DNA of 64,000 nucleotides from NCBI GenBank assembly GCA_028288165.1, contig JAQBOG010000033.1:124001-188000 (forward strand), read 5' to 3'. Position numbers and translations under genes: made by a program. Source of the DNA: Sphingobacteriales bacterium (GTDB lineage Bacteria > Bacteroidota > Bacteroidia > Sphingobacteriales > Sphingobacteriaceae). This document shows, piece by piece, positions 45,926 through 55,017 of this stretch (the stretch's first letter is position 1; each line of letters opens with the position of its first letter). The notes beneath the pieces are model-generated. The model saw only the letters and a list, made by a program, of their open reading frames with translations, did not search any database and was not told the DNA's origin.

Positions 45926-46678
45926 ATGGCTAATGAGTTAACTGATCGAGAATTTTGGACGAACTATTGGGAATCAAAGACTGATCTTGCTATCGAGATT
46001 GACAATGATTATTTGTTTCATAAACAACTTGAAACGATTGTTAAAAGGGATAAAATTAGCACAGCTATCGAATTAGGCGGTTTTCCTGGATACTATACCA
46101 TTTTTTTGAAAAAGTATTTGGGAGTCAGCAGCACACTTTTCGACTATTTTGTACATACAGATATTCTGAAGAAAGTACTTGCCAAAAATCAATTAAATAT
46201 CGACGAGATCTCTGTAATAGAGTCCGACCTATTTACCTATCAATCGACCAAAAATTATGACTTAGTGCTTTCTTGTGGATTGATAGAGCATTTTCAAGAC
46301 ACAAAAGACATTATTAAAAGACATATTCAGTTCTTAAAACCAGGGGGGACTTTATTTATAACGTTGCCAAACTTCAGAAGTGTAAACGGCTGGGTGCAGC
46401 GCAACTTTGATTTAGAGAATTACGGAAAGCATAATATAGATTGTATGGATCCTGCTCTGCTTTCGAAGATATGTACCGAACTAGGTTTGAAAGTTAAACA
46501 AGCTGGCTATTGGGGGCGGTATAGTGTTTGGCTCGAGAATAAATCGCAGAAATCAATGCTTACCAAAGTCTTCATCAAAACAATCTGGTATGCGGGTAAA
46601 ATTTTTACAAAGGTGATTCCGATTGAGTCAAGGCTTCTTTCTCCGTACATCATTATCGAAGCGAAAAGTATCTCGTAA
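45926..46678 (+). CDS. Class I SAM-dependent methyltransferase
   Basis: Methyltransferase of 250 residues with motif I AIELGGFPGYYT (about 47-58), an acidic loop after the second strand, and motif IV-like LSCGLIEHFQD followed by LKPGGTLFITLPN. It resembles the Methyltransf_11/23 group, probably modifying a sugar or lipid of the neighbouring glycan. I chose the ATG at 45926; a frame open from 45752 runs into the divergent GT4 gene and adds an unlikely 58 residues. It is the only plus-strand gene in the cluster. Confidence 0.85.
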   Translation: MANELTDREFWTNYWESKTDLAIEIDNDYLFHKQLETIVKRDKISTAIELGGFPGYYTIFLKKYLGVSSTLFDYFVHTDILKKVLAKNQLNIDEISVIESDLFTYQSTKNYDLVLSCGLIEHFQDTKDIIKRHIQFLKPGGTLFITLPNFRSVNGWVQRNFDLENYGKHNIDCMDPALLSKICTELGLKVKQAGYWGRYSVWLENKSQKSMLTKVFIKTIWYAGKIFTKVIPIESRLLSPYIIIEAKSIS

Positions 46679-46741
46679 AGTTGGTCGAATATAAAATGTA
46701 TTATTAAATTTCAATCAAGGGATATTAGAGCTTTTTTATTA

Positions 46742-46846
46742 ACCTTGCTAGATTCTTGCGTTAGGGATTGAAGTGAAAATCCTTTTTGTGCTTCTTTCTT
46801 CAGCACAAAAAGATTGCAACGGAAAGCCCGCCCGAACGCCCAAAAC
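46742..46846 (-). repeat. Dispersed ~105-bp repeat, copy B
   Basis: Reverse-complement partner of copy A (43598-43692). It shares the GC-rich head, GTTGCAATCTTTTTG, GGATTTTCAC and AATCCCTAACGCAA. Its central hairpin is longer: 11-bp perfect stem 46782-46792/46802-46812 with a 9-nt loop. Confidence 0.85.
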
Positions 46847-46876
46847 AGCATTTTTTTTTATAATTCTGCTCCCAAT

Positions 46877-47779
46877 CTAACGATGTAGTTTGCCTTTAAT
46901 GAATCTCACAATACGTTGAGTTAACGTTCCCTTTCTATTTTTTAGGAATGTTTTTATAGCAGCAAATGCTTCTGCGTTTTCGTGCAATTGGTCTGGAAAA
47001 TAAGAAATTGGCTTCGGGTTTATGACCACATTATAGATGTCGTTTAAACCTGAATGAACTCCTGAACCATCATGGCCAATATTGTTTACCATAGAGTGAG
47101 AAGGATTCAATGTAAGTCCGTTTTTTAAAAAGACAGAAGCATACCAACGAATCGCCCAAGAGTTATTTCGTCCGGTTTTGAACTCCTGCATTTGTCGCCA
47201 AAAATTCATGGTACCCTCAATAGAAAACTTAAATCGTTTGTGCGCATCAAATTGCTTCATTAATATATCAATATCTGGCTCAAAGCTTTTCCAAGCTCTA
47301 TCCCAAGTGGCCCAGCCCCAACTTGTAGCTGCACGATAAAAGAAAGTTTCTGGCAAGTTTTCGGCTTTCAAAGGATACATATAAGCGCCTATATGCATCA
47401 CCTTAGTAGCATTTTGATACTCACATAATGCATCGTTGAAATATTTCAATGTATAGGGCGAAGTAATTAAGTCGTCTTCAAATACAATTACTTTACCATA
47501 TTCCTTCACCAGTTTGGTAACTCCTTCAATAATAGAATTAGCTAAACCAGCATTTTCGCTACGTTCAACTATCTCGATCTTTTTAAACCCATCAGCACTT
47601 TTAATAACTTCTCTTACTTCATTAACCTTTTCAATCTCTTTTGAGTTTGCTGGCCCGTCAGAAAAAATGAACAAACGGGATTCATTGGCAAGCAGATTCT
47701 CCTTTAAGAACTTGATCGTTCGTCTGGTGTGTTCCGGTCGATTGTAAACAAATAAAGCAATGGGAGAAAGGTTTTGCAT
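46877..47779 (-). CDS. Glycosyltransferase, GT-A fold (GT2/GNT-I-like)
   Basis: Transferase of 300 residues with LFVYNRPEHTRRTI at the start, FSDGPAN near 39-45, SENAGLANSI near 74-83 and the metal-binding FEDDLITSP at 100-108. WGWATWDRAWKSFEPD near 153-168 is typical of the bacterial sugar transferases annotated alongside GNT-I-like proteins. It overlaps no neighbour; the repeat copy B lies just downstream. Confidence 0.82.
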   Translation of the reverse strand: MQNLSPIALFVYNRPEHTRRTIKFLKENLLANESRLFIFSDGPANSKEIEKVNEVREVIKSADGFKKIEIVERSENAGLANSIIEGVTKLVKEYGKVIVFEDDLITSPYTLKYFNDALCEYQNATKVMHIGAYMYPLKAENLPETFFYRAATSWGWATWDRAWKSFEPDIDILMKQFDAHKRFKFSIEGTMNFWRQMQEFKTGRNNSWAIRWYASVFLKNGLTLNPSHSMVNNIGHDGSGVHSGLNDIYNVVINPKPISYFPDQLHENAEAFAAIKTFLKNRKGTLTQRIVRFIKGKLHR

Positions 47780-47835
47780 TAGGAGATGTTAGTGACAGGT
47801 TAACAATTAAAGACAGATGCTGTTTACTGATAGAA

Positions 47836-49326
47836 TTACTTATTTAGAAATTTAGCTAATGTTTTATCAATCTTATCATTTACATCAACAGATATTTTAA
47901 AAAAATAAGTAAGAACCACATACACCACTGTGGTAACAGAGCTTCTGAATAGTATGTCTAAAAATACATTCTGCATTTTCGGCAGATAATGCCCAGCAAT
48001 ATAACTTACTGTAGCTATGACAATAACAAAAAAATGCTTGTTTGTGAATGGCTGCATCTTAAACCGGTATTTAATATAAAACCATGAGCCCAAGTTCAGT
48101 AACGCAATAGTAAGCATATATGAGATCGCCGCTCCTAGCCCCTTGTAAATAGGTATAAGTAAGTAATTAAGGCTTATACAGAACACGCTAGCAACGATCA
48201 CGAACAAAGTCATCAATCGATATTTGTGAGATGTAGATATAATATAGGTATTTAAGCCCCCCGTTATATCAAATAGAAATCCCAAGCCTATTATTAAAAA
48301 AAGATTGAAGTATTTAGGATCGGTAAAATCCTTATTATTAGCTATGGCAAACAAATTGTCTCTATTTATAAAAATACCAATAAACAATAAACAGCCTATT
48401 AGCATTTGTACGATAGAGGTTTTAGTGTAAACCTCCGCAATATTTTTCATATCCTTTGATTTCCACGAATCTGCTACTATCGCATACGTTGTTCGGCTCA
48501 GTGCCTGGGCAGGAACACTTATTACCATGGCGATGTTAAAATACCAGGTATAAACACCCTGAACAGCATCGCCAGCCATGGCACTTAACATTAAAGTATC
48601 CACTTTTTGCAATAAAACATACACAGCACTTGAAACCAAGGTAAACATACCAAAATTCAGAATTTCTCTTTTTTTGATCGCTTTAAACCTGGTGTCAGTC
48701 AAGTGATAAGAGAACTTTCCAGACGCAATAATACTAATGAGTAATAAAAAGGATATCAACCCATTACTACCAATGTATAATACAATAAAATCGTTAAAGG
48801 TTATCCATCCTGCAGCTATCATTAAAAGCAATGCTGTAGTTATTAACCGCAACACGATCGTTTGAAGGATGTTAGAATATATTGTTTGGTAAACAATACG
48901 CCCAGACATTTCTAAAAAGTTGTAGGCGATTACGAAGAACGCCAGGGGAATCATGTAATAGTAATATTCCACAAAGAGTGGCGAATTATCTGTATAAGTA
49001 GCAACAACAAGTGGTTTAAACAGGATATAGAGTATAGTTGCTCCAATAAATCCCAGTAATGCCAATCCAGCTGCCCAATGTAATAATCCATTGTGAGTTC
49101 GATCTTCAGTGCGATAAAATGGGAAAAATTTAGCTAATATACTGGGAACGCCCATTGAGGCAATGAGCGAGTATAGTACAGAAATACTTATAATTAAATT
49201 GTAAAAACCATACTTTTCATCTCCAATAATAGGCGGAAATAGTAAGACAGTATTTACATATGCTACTACCATTCCTGCATAGGCAGTGATAGTATTTTTA
49301 TAAGCCTGCTTTTTTACTAAACCCAT
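47836..49326 (-). CDS. Polysaccharide flippase, PST family (third copy)
   Basis: MOP-superfamily exporter of 496 residues, about 14 membrane helices. The N-terminus (AYKNTITAYAGMVVAYVNTVLL) differs from the two Wzx proteins in the first cluster and belongs to a separate branch with a polysaccharide biosynthesis C-terminal domain. It would serve the second glycan cluster. No Wzy-type polymerase is seen next to it. Confidence 0.85.
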   Translation of the reverse strand: MGLVKKQAYKNTITAYAGMVVAYVNTVLLFPPIIGDEKYGFYNLIISISVLYSLIASMGVPSILAKFFPFYRTEDRTHNGLLHWAAGLALLGFIGATILYILFKPLVVATYTDNSPLFVEYYYYMIPLAFFVIAYNFLEMSGRIVYQTIYSNILQTIVLRLITTALLLMIAAGWITFNDFIVLYIGSNGLISFLLLISIIASGKFSYHLTDTRFKAIKKREILNFGMFTLVSSAVYVLLQKVDTLMLSAMAGDAVQGVYTWYFNIAMVISVPAQALSRTTYAIVADSWKSKDMKNIAEVYTKTSIVQMLIGCLLFIGIFINRDNLFAIANNKDFTDPKYFNLFLIIGLGFLFDITGGLNTYIISTSHKYRLMTLFVIVASVFCISLNYLLIPIYKGLGAAISYMLTIALLNLGSWFYIKYRFKMQPFTNKHFFVIVIATVSYIAGHYLPKMQNVFLDILFRSSVTTVVYVVLTYFFKISVDVNDKIDKTLAKFLNK

Positions 49327-49385
49327 GGCAACTTTGGAGAGTTACAGTTGAAATAAAGAAGCATCAATTGCTTGCTTGTAGAAAA

Positions 49386-50114
49386 TTATAGGAGTTCCTT
49401 AACGAAGTCAGAGAATGACGAAGGATCTTTTAAATTTAAGTATTCTTCCCGGTGATTTTCCAGATCTTGATACGATAATTCCTTAAGCTGTTGGTCTGAT
49501 AAAGAAAAATCTCTTTCTGGTTTACCTTTTTTAATTACCCCTACCCCGTGGTCTGTATTAAACACCGAAACTTGAAGACTATCACTCGTTGATCGAAGCT
49601 CCACAATCGCTTTCCAAACATCCCCATTCCATAAATTTGCCCAACCTGGAAGGTTCATCAATCTCACTTCATCAGAGGTATAAGCTCTAACGGCGGCAAC
49701 CTCAGTCAATGGGTTACAATCATGAACAAGAATAACTCCTCCTTCATTTAAAAACATTAACGAGTTTTTTATGTCGAGTAGTACTTGTTCATATAAATGT
49801 AATCCATCAATAAAAATTACATCAATACCACCAATTTTTTTGATATAACTCGCTTGTTGCTTAAAAAAGTCATCACTGGTAACCTCAAAAAACTTGTTGT
49901 TGAAATTAGATTTGTTTTTCAGGTATGCTCTAATTTTATTAGTCCATTTGATAGTAAAGTTCGGATCAACCGCAAATTTGTTATCCGCTTTTATCTTGAA
50001 AAAACAGAATCCAGTTTGAACTCCAATCTCAAAATAATTAACCTTGTGTTTTTTCTGCTTAATTACATCGATACATTGCTGTATCATATCGTATCTTTTT
50101 AAATCGCTCATCAA
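49386..50114 (-). CDS. Class I SAM-dependent methyltransferase (Methyltransf_24-like)
   Basis: Protein of 242 residues. The motif I equivalent is FEIGVQTGFC (about 24-33), the acidic IDVIFIDGLHLYEQVLLDI segment lies near 95-115, and ILVHDCNP follows. IDG-H-Y is the signature of the Methyltransf_24 family often found with glycosyltransferases and cephalosporin-hydroxylase-like sugar methyltransferases. Overlaps the upstream GT2 gene by 4 nt (ATGA). Confidence 0.82.
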   Translation of the reverse strand: MMSDLKRYDMIQQCIDVIKQKKHKVNYFEIGVQTGFCFFKIKADNKFAVDPNFTIKWTNKIRAYLKNKSNFNNKFFEVTSDDFFKQQASYIKKIGGIDVIFIDGLHLYEQVLLDIKNSLMFLNEGGVILVHDCNPLTEVAAVRAYTSDEVRLMNLPGWANLWNGDVWKAIVELRSTSDSLQVSVFNTDHGVGVIKKGKPERDFSLSDQQLKELSYQDLENHREEYLNLKDPSSFSDFVKELL

Positions 50115-51112
50115 AATTTTTCGGAATTTGCTTTGCCTAAATTACCCATCAGGCCATCATTAACTGCAACTTTAAGTTTTTTGTAAGCATCTGTCTTACC
50201 ACTCAAAATACTTATTACTTGCAGAAAAGTCAAATATAAAATCTTATTTATTTGGAACACAATATTATTTCGGATTGCTACCCGTGAATAAAAGTACATT
50301 CGATTCCGAATGTGATAATAAATTCTAAAGTTCCACTCGTCTAATAGCTGAGAATGAAATAGTTTTCCTTTATATCCTATCCCTTGTGATTTATCGATAT
50401 CAATTATCCTACACTCAGGAATTAGCCAAATATTTCCTCCTTTTTGTGTAATTCGGTATGAGAATTCGGAATCGTCCACATACAGAAAGAAACGATCGTC
50501 TGGTAATCCTATTTCTTTTATCAAATCTTTATGAAAAAGTAATCCACCATACGGGACGTAGGGCATTTTTACATACGGCTTGAATTTAAAAGGCTTTCTT
50601 AACTTGTCTCTTAATTTATAAAATTGGTTGTGAACTATTCTAAATATATTAAAACCTAAAAAATTGTTTGGAACTAAATAATATCTGAATGGATTTTCTC
50701 CTTGTGCTATTTTAACGTGCTGAACTCTGTCTTCCCTGAGGCAGTACAGCGCTTTGTTGTTAGCCGTTCCTGGAAGTGTCTGGTAATTCTTAACTAATTT
50801 TTCTAAGACATCTATTTCGGGCAGGTTATCGTCATCAAGTAACCAAATAAAATCACAATCAGATTGCTTTTGAGCCAGATCTATACCTATTTTATATCCT
50901 CCCGCAGAACCCAAATTCTCCGTATTAGTGATTATGGATATTCTATCATCTTTTATCAGATCAGCGATTGTATATGATGAATTATTGTCAACAATGAGAA
51001 CTTTCGTAACAGACTTAGACAATAATACCCGGTCAATAACCTGTTTCAATACGAGCCATCGTTGACCATAGGTTACGGTAACAACACAAACTTTATATTG
51101 GACAGTTGTCAT
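50111..51112 (-). CDS. GT2 glycosyltransferase, galactofuranosyl/rhamnosyl-like
   Basis: GT-A transferase of 333 residues with VCVVTVTYGQR at the N-terminus, VDNNSS at 41-46, NLGSAGGYKIGID at 66-78 and the metal-binding LLDDDNLP at 91-98. NLGSAGGY and LDDDN are typical of GlfT-like GT2 proteins. The FAD enzyme of the first cluster could provide a furanose donor, but that link is speculative. First gene of the minus-strand run at this end. Confidence 0.87.
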   Translation of the reverse strand: MTTVQYKVCVVTVTYGQRWLVLKQVIDRVLLSKSVTKVLIVDNNSSYTIADLIKDDRISIITNTENLGSAGGYKIGIDLAQKQSDCDFIWLLDDDNLPEIDVLEKLVKNYQTLPGTANNKALYCLREDRVQHVKIAQGENPFRYYLVPNNFLGFNIFRIVHNQFYKLRDKLRKPFKFKPYVKMPYVPYGGLLFHKDLIKEIGLPDDRFFLYVDDSEFSYRITQKGGNIWLIPECRIIDIDKSQGIGYKGKLFHSQLLDEWNFRIYYHIRNRMYFYSRVAIRNNIVFQINKILYLTFLQVISILSGKTDAYKKLKVAVNDGLMGNLGKANSEKF

Positions 51113-51158
51113 TGAATAGAATATTGTTTCACAAAAATTAGGAATATCAAGTCATAAA

Positions 51159-51183
51159 AAAAGCGCCTTAGATAGGCGCTTTT
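51159..51183 (-). terminator. Rho-independent terminator downstream of typA
   Basis: 10-bp stem AAAAGCGCCT/AGGCGCTTTT with 5-nt loop, T run on the minus strand, 17 nt past the typA stop. Also separates typA from the glycan cluster. Confidence 0.88.
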
Positions 51184-51200
51184 AATTAGTCGATTGAATA

Positions 51201-53012
51201 TTATTGATTAACAAACTTTTTAGCGTTAATCTTACGCTCATTTTCAGTTAAGTAAATCTTACGTAGACGCATGCTTTTCGGAGTTATCTCAATGTATTCG
51301 TCCGCTTGAATATACTCCATTGCCTCTTCTAAAGAGAATTTAATTGCAGGGGCAATACGAGCATTGTCATCAGTTCCTGAAGCTCTCATATTAGTTAAGG
51401 CTTTAGCTTTAACTAAATTGACTACCAAGTCATTATCCCGAATGTGTTCACCCATGATTTGTCCTTCATATACATCCGCTCCGGGATCAACAAAGAAACG
51501 TCCACGATCTTGCAACTTATCAATAGAATAAGCAGTTGTTTGACCTTTATCCATAGATACTAACACACCACTTAAACGACCTGGAATCGTTCCTTTCCAA
51601 GGCTCGTAAGCCTTGAATCGGTGAGCCATAATAGCTTCACCACCTGTAGCAGTTAAAACGTTGTTACGTAAACCAATAATACCGCGAGCAGGAATTTCAA
51701 ATTCTAAATGTTGTAAATCTCCTTTTGGCTCCATGATAAGTAACTCACCTTTACGTTGAGTAACCAATTCAATTACTTTTCCAGAAACTTCCGCAGGCAC
51801 ATCTACAATTAGAGTTTCAATAGGCTCACATTTTTCACCATCAATTTCTTTGATAATAACCTGTGGTTGCCCTACCTGTAACTCATAACCTTCACGGCGC
51901 ATAGTTTCGATTAAAACAGACAAGTGAAGAATACCACGACCGTAAACTAAATACGAATCTGGAGATTCAGTTTCTACAACTTTCAAAGCAAGGTTTTTCT
52001 CCATCTCTTTATATAAGCGCTCACGTAAGCGTTGAGATGTTACAAACTTACCTTCCTTACCAAAAAATGGAGAGTTATTGATTGTGAACAACATATTCAT
52101 TGTTGGTTCGTCAATCTTAATAAATTCTAACGCTTCTGGCTTTTCAAAATCAGCTATTGTATCGCCGATGTCAAATCCATCAATACCAACCACTGCGCAG
52201 ATATCACCAGATTTAACTTCTTGCACTCTTATCTTACCTAATCCTTCAAAAGTATAAAGTTCTTTGATACGCGATTTTTGTATAGATCCATCACGCTTTA
52301 CTAAAGAAACCGGCTGATTTTCTTTTATTATTCCTCTTGCAACCCTTCCAACCGCAATACGACCAACGAAAGAAGAATAATCTAAAGAGGTAATTTGCAT
52401 TTGCAAAGTCCCCTCAACAGAAGGTGCAGATGGTATATTTTCTAAGATAGAATCAAGTAAAGGAGTAATGTCTTCTGTTGGCTGTGCCCAGTCGGTACTC
52501 ATCCACCCTTGTTTAGATGAACCATAAAGAACAGGGAAATCTAATTGATCTTCTGTTGCTTCAAGATTGAAAAATAATTCAAATATTGATTCATAAACTT
52601 CTTCTGGTCGACAGTTTTCTTTATCGACCTTATTAACAACCACAATCGGTTTTAAACCTAGTGCTAATGCTTTTTGAGTTACAAAACGTGTTTGAGGCAT
52701 AGCACCTTCAAATGCATCAACAAGTAAAATTACTCCGTCGGCCATTTTAAGAACACGTTCTACTTCGCCACCAAAATCCGCGTGACCTGGAGTATCAATG
52801 ATGTTTATTTTTACATCTTTATATTGAACAGAAACGTTTTTGGATACAATGGTAATACCCCTTTCACGTTCTAAGTCGTTATTATCTAATATAAGATCAC
52901 CTGTTTCCTGATTATCACGAAACAAATTTGTCTGATGTAAGATTTTGTCAACCAATGTGGTTTTACCGTGGTCAACGTGTGCGATGATCGCAATATTTCT
53001 GATATTTTGCAT
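51201..53012 (-). CDS. typA: Translational GTPase TypA/BipA
   Basis: Ribosome-associated GTPase of 603 residues involved in 50S assembly and stress response. The P-loop AHVDHGKT is at 11-18. The RERGITI switch I, DTPGHADFGGEV and NKVD motifs follow, with EF-G-like domains II, III and V and the BipA-specific C-terminal domain (GTDDNARIAP). It has a predicted promoter and terminator of its own, so it is probably monocistronic. Confidence 0.98.
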   Translation of the reverse strand: MQNIRNIAIIAHVDHGKTTLVDKILHQTNLFRDNQETGDLILDNNDLERERGITIVSKNVSVQYKDVKINIIDTPGHADFGGEVERVLKMADGVILLVDAFEGAMPQTRFVTQKALALGLKPIVVVNKVDKENCRPEEVYESIFELFFNLEATEDQLDFPVLYGSSKQGWMSTDWAQPTEDITPLLDSILENIPSAPSVEGTLQMQITSLDYSSFVGRIAVGRVARGIIKENQPVSLVKRDGSIQKSRIKELYTFEGLGKIRVQEVKSGDICAVVGIDGFDIGDTIADFEKPEALEFIKIDEPTMNMLFTINNSPFFGKEGKFVTSQRLRERLYKEMEKNLALKVVETESPDSYLVYGRGILHLSVLIETMRREGYELQVGQPQVIIKEIDGEKCEPIETLIVDVPAEVSGKVIELVTQRKGELLIMEPKGDLQHLEFEIPARGIIGLRNNVLTATGGEAIMAHRFKAYEPWKGTIPGRLSGVLVSMDKGQTTAYSIDKLQDRGRFFVDPGADVYEGQIMGEHIRDNDLVVNLVKAKALTNMRASGTDDNARIAPAIKFSLEEAMEYIQADEYIEITPKSMRLRKIYLTENERKINAKKFVNQ

Positions 53013-53038
53013 TAAAAAACTGCTTTACAAACTTTTTG

Positions 53039-53046
53039 CAAAGGTA
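53039..53046 (-). promoter_or_regulatory. Predicted promoter of typA
   Basis: TACCTTTG on the minus strand matches TAnnTTTG, 27 nt before the typA start. No well-spaced -33 TTTG was found. Confidence 0.5.
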
Positions 53047-53130
53047 GCTTAAATAAATTAATATTATAGTACAAGATTATTTTGAGAAAAATTTGACAAT
53101 GATATTTTATCAAATACCTTATTTTTGAGG

Positions 53131-53277
53131 ATGGGAATTCAAGAAGTGCTATTAGTTTTAATTTTTATTATAGCCTTGTTCTTCTTAGCAAGAATGATTT
53201 ATAGAAGTTTTGTAACTACTAAGGGTTGTGGGTCTAACTGCGGCAAGTGTGGTATTGATTTCACTGAAATAAAGTGA
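53131..53277 (+). CDS. Small Cys-rich single-pass membrane protein, 48 residues
   Basis: ATG-to-TGA frame encoding a hydrophobic helix (about 5-21) followed by a short linker and GCGSNCGKCG with three Cys (CxxxCxxC type, residues 33-40). This fits the FeoB-associated Cys-rich/p12-like small protein group by pattern, but no feo gene is nearby. AGGATG places a purine-rich AGG directly at the start. Its stop codon abuts the end of the convergent ispF gene (0 nt gap). Confidence 0.72.
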   Translation: MGIQEVLLVLIFIIALFFLARMIYRSFVTTKGCGSNCGKCGIDFTEIK

Positions 53278-53760
53278 TTAACTATTTTTTTCAAGTAAGC
53301 AAACTGCGTAAGCTACAATCCCTTCACCTCTACCAATAAAGCCTAATGCTTCGTTAGTTGTTGCTTTAATTGAAATATCATCCATTTCAATTCCCGTAGC
53401 TGAAGAAATATTGTGTTTCATTTGAGGCACATGAGGATTAATTTTAGGAGCCTCTAAACATATCATTGCGTCGATATTTCCGACGGACCAGCCCTTTTCG
53501 GCAATAAGCGTCAAACATTCTTTAAGAAGTACTATACTGCTTATTCCTTTCCATCGGTCATCTGTATTCGAAAAATGATAGCCGATATCTCTTAGATTGG
53601 CTGCACCTAGTATGGCATCACATATAGCATGTAAAAGCACGTCCGCATCAGAATGTCCATAAGCCCCTGAATGATGCTCTAGATTCACTCCTCCTAAGAC
53701 AAAGGGATGGTTATCACGGAGCTGATGAACATCAAATCCGAAGCCTACTTTAATTTTCAT
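53278..53760 (-). CDS. ispF: 2-C-methyl-D-erythritol 2,4-cyclodiphosphate synthase
   Basis: Non-mevalonate isoprenoid enzyme of 160 residues, normal length. Zinc ligands lie in GFGFDVHQL (Asp10, His12) and the family signature SGAYGHSDADVLLHAICDA follows; DIGYHFSNTD and the C-terminal IGRGEGI are also present. It provides precursors for undecaprenyl carriers used by the glycan clusters. Shares the transcript direction with porV upstream, 54 nt away. Confidence 0.96.
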   Translation of the reverse strand: MKIKVGFGFDVHQLRDNHPFVLGGVNLEHHSGAYGHSDADVLLHAICDAILGAANLRDIGYHFSNTDDRWKGISSIVLLKECLTLIAEKGWSVGNIDAMICLEAPKINPHVPQMKHNISSATGIEMDDISIKATTNEALGFIGRGEGIVAYAVCLLEKNS

Positions 53761-53814
53761 TTAAATGAAGTAAGGTATATTATTGAGGATGATTAACACG
53801 CTGCTGCCAAAATA

Positions 53815-55017
53815 TTAGGGAGCCATTTTGGCTGGATCTTTCTTTTCGAAATTAAATATCAAGGTAAACCTTAGTGTTTGCGCCAGTGGACTTTTCTGTT
53901 GATTTGCCAACAAATAAGCTACATCCAAATTAAAGACATTATACTTCAGACCCAAGCCTGTTGTAAAATATTGTCTATCGCCCTTCAGAGGATTTTCGTA
54001 AAAATAACCTGCTCGTATGGCAAATTGGTTACTATACCAATACTCAGATCCTATTGAATAACTAATTTCTTTCATTTCCTCAGAAAATCCGCCGGGAGCA
54101 TCAGAAAATGACCCGAAAATACCGGAAGGTACTGATCGATTAGGGTCCTTACCTTTAATGATCTTACCATTTACATCAGTTAAGGGATTGGTAGGAACCA
54201 ACAGTTTATTAAGATCAAGAGCTACCGTAAATTTATTGTAATCATCTAAATTAAAAGTTGTAGCAGCTCCTAATTTCATATTAGTTGGAAGAAACGATTT
54301 CTGACCTCCGCTAGAGTAACTTACTTTAGTGCCTATATTAGAAATATTTAGTCCAAAAGAAGTCTGAGCATCTTTCCCAAAAATAACTGTTCCTTTTTTA
54401 AAATATGCGGAGATATCTGCAGCAACAGCTGACGCCGGCTGTGCTTGTACACTATTTCCAGATGATGATGTTATTTCGCCATAACCTAACACTGAACGGA
54501 TATATCTTAATGAGGTTCCTAACGAAAAGTTTTCGCCAAATTGCCTGGCAAAAAAACCATCAATGGCAAATTCATTTGGACTATATGGAGTGCCATTTTC
54601 GCCATCTTGGGTAAATATAATAGTACCCAATGAAAAATACCTCAAGGAACCACCAATAGTATTTCTTGAATCAAGCCTTTTATATCCCGAAAGGTAAGCA
54701 AGGTCAATATCAGGAACTAACTTTCTTAACCATGGCGTATAAGACAGGGAGACTCCAACAGGATTTTCAACGAAGGCCATCTTTGCCGGATTCCAGTGAA
54801 TAGAATTAGCATCTGGAGAAATAGCCACTCCTGCATCGCCCATTGCACCAGATCGTGCATCAGGAGCAACTAGCAAAAAAGGAACAGCTGTTTGAATCGT
54901 ATTAGAAGTTTTACCGTCAGTTTGGGTGTTTCCTTCCAGGCTTTGTGCAATAACCGACTGGTTAATTAAACAAATCACAATAAAACAAAAACATATTGTA
55001 CTTTTTTTATTAATCAT
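53815..55017 (-). CDS. porV: Type IX secretion outer-membrane protein PorV (LptO)
   Basis: Outer-membrane beta-barrel of 400 residues with a signal peptide (about 1-24). The conserved N-terminal region FLLVAPDARSGAMGDAGVA and SIHWNPAKMAF is diagnostic for PorV, which shuttles T9SS substrates to the attachment complex with PorU. It is divergent from gldJ across a 422-nt gap. No porU gene is seen beside it. Confidence 0.93.
   Translation of the reverse strand: MINKKSTICFCFIVICLINQSVIAQSLEGNTQTDGKTSNTIQTAVPFLLVAPDARSGAMGDAGVAISPDANSIHWNPAKMAFVENPVGVSLSYTPWLRKLVPDIDLAYLSGYKRLDSRNTIGGSLRYFSLGTIIFTQDGENGTPYSPNEFAIDGFFARQFGENFSLGTSLRYIRSVLGYGEITSSSGNSVQAQPASAVAADISAYFKKGTVIFGKDAQTSFGLNISNIGTKVSYSSGGQKSFLPTNMKLGAATTFNLDDYNKFTVALDLNKLLVPTNPLTDVNGKIIKGKDPNRSVPSGIFGSFSDAPGGFSEEMKEISYSIGSEYWYSNQFAIRAGYFYENPLKGDRQYFTTGLGLKYNVFNLDVAYLLANQQKSPLAQTLRFTLIFNFEKKDPAKMAP

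Noticed and set aside
46877-51112. A second complete Wzx/Wzy locus
   Set aside because: A flippase, transferases and methyltransferases are present, but no polymerase, initiating transferase or chain-length protein was found, so a full independent pathway cannot be claimed.
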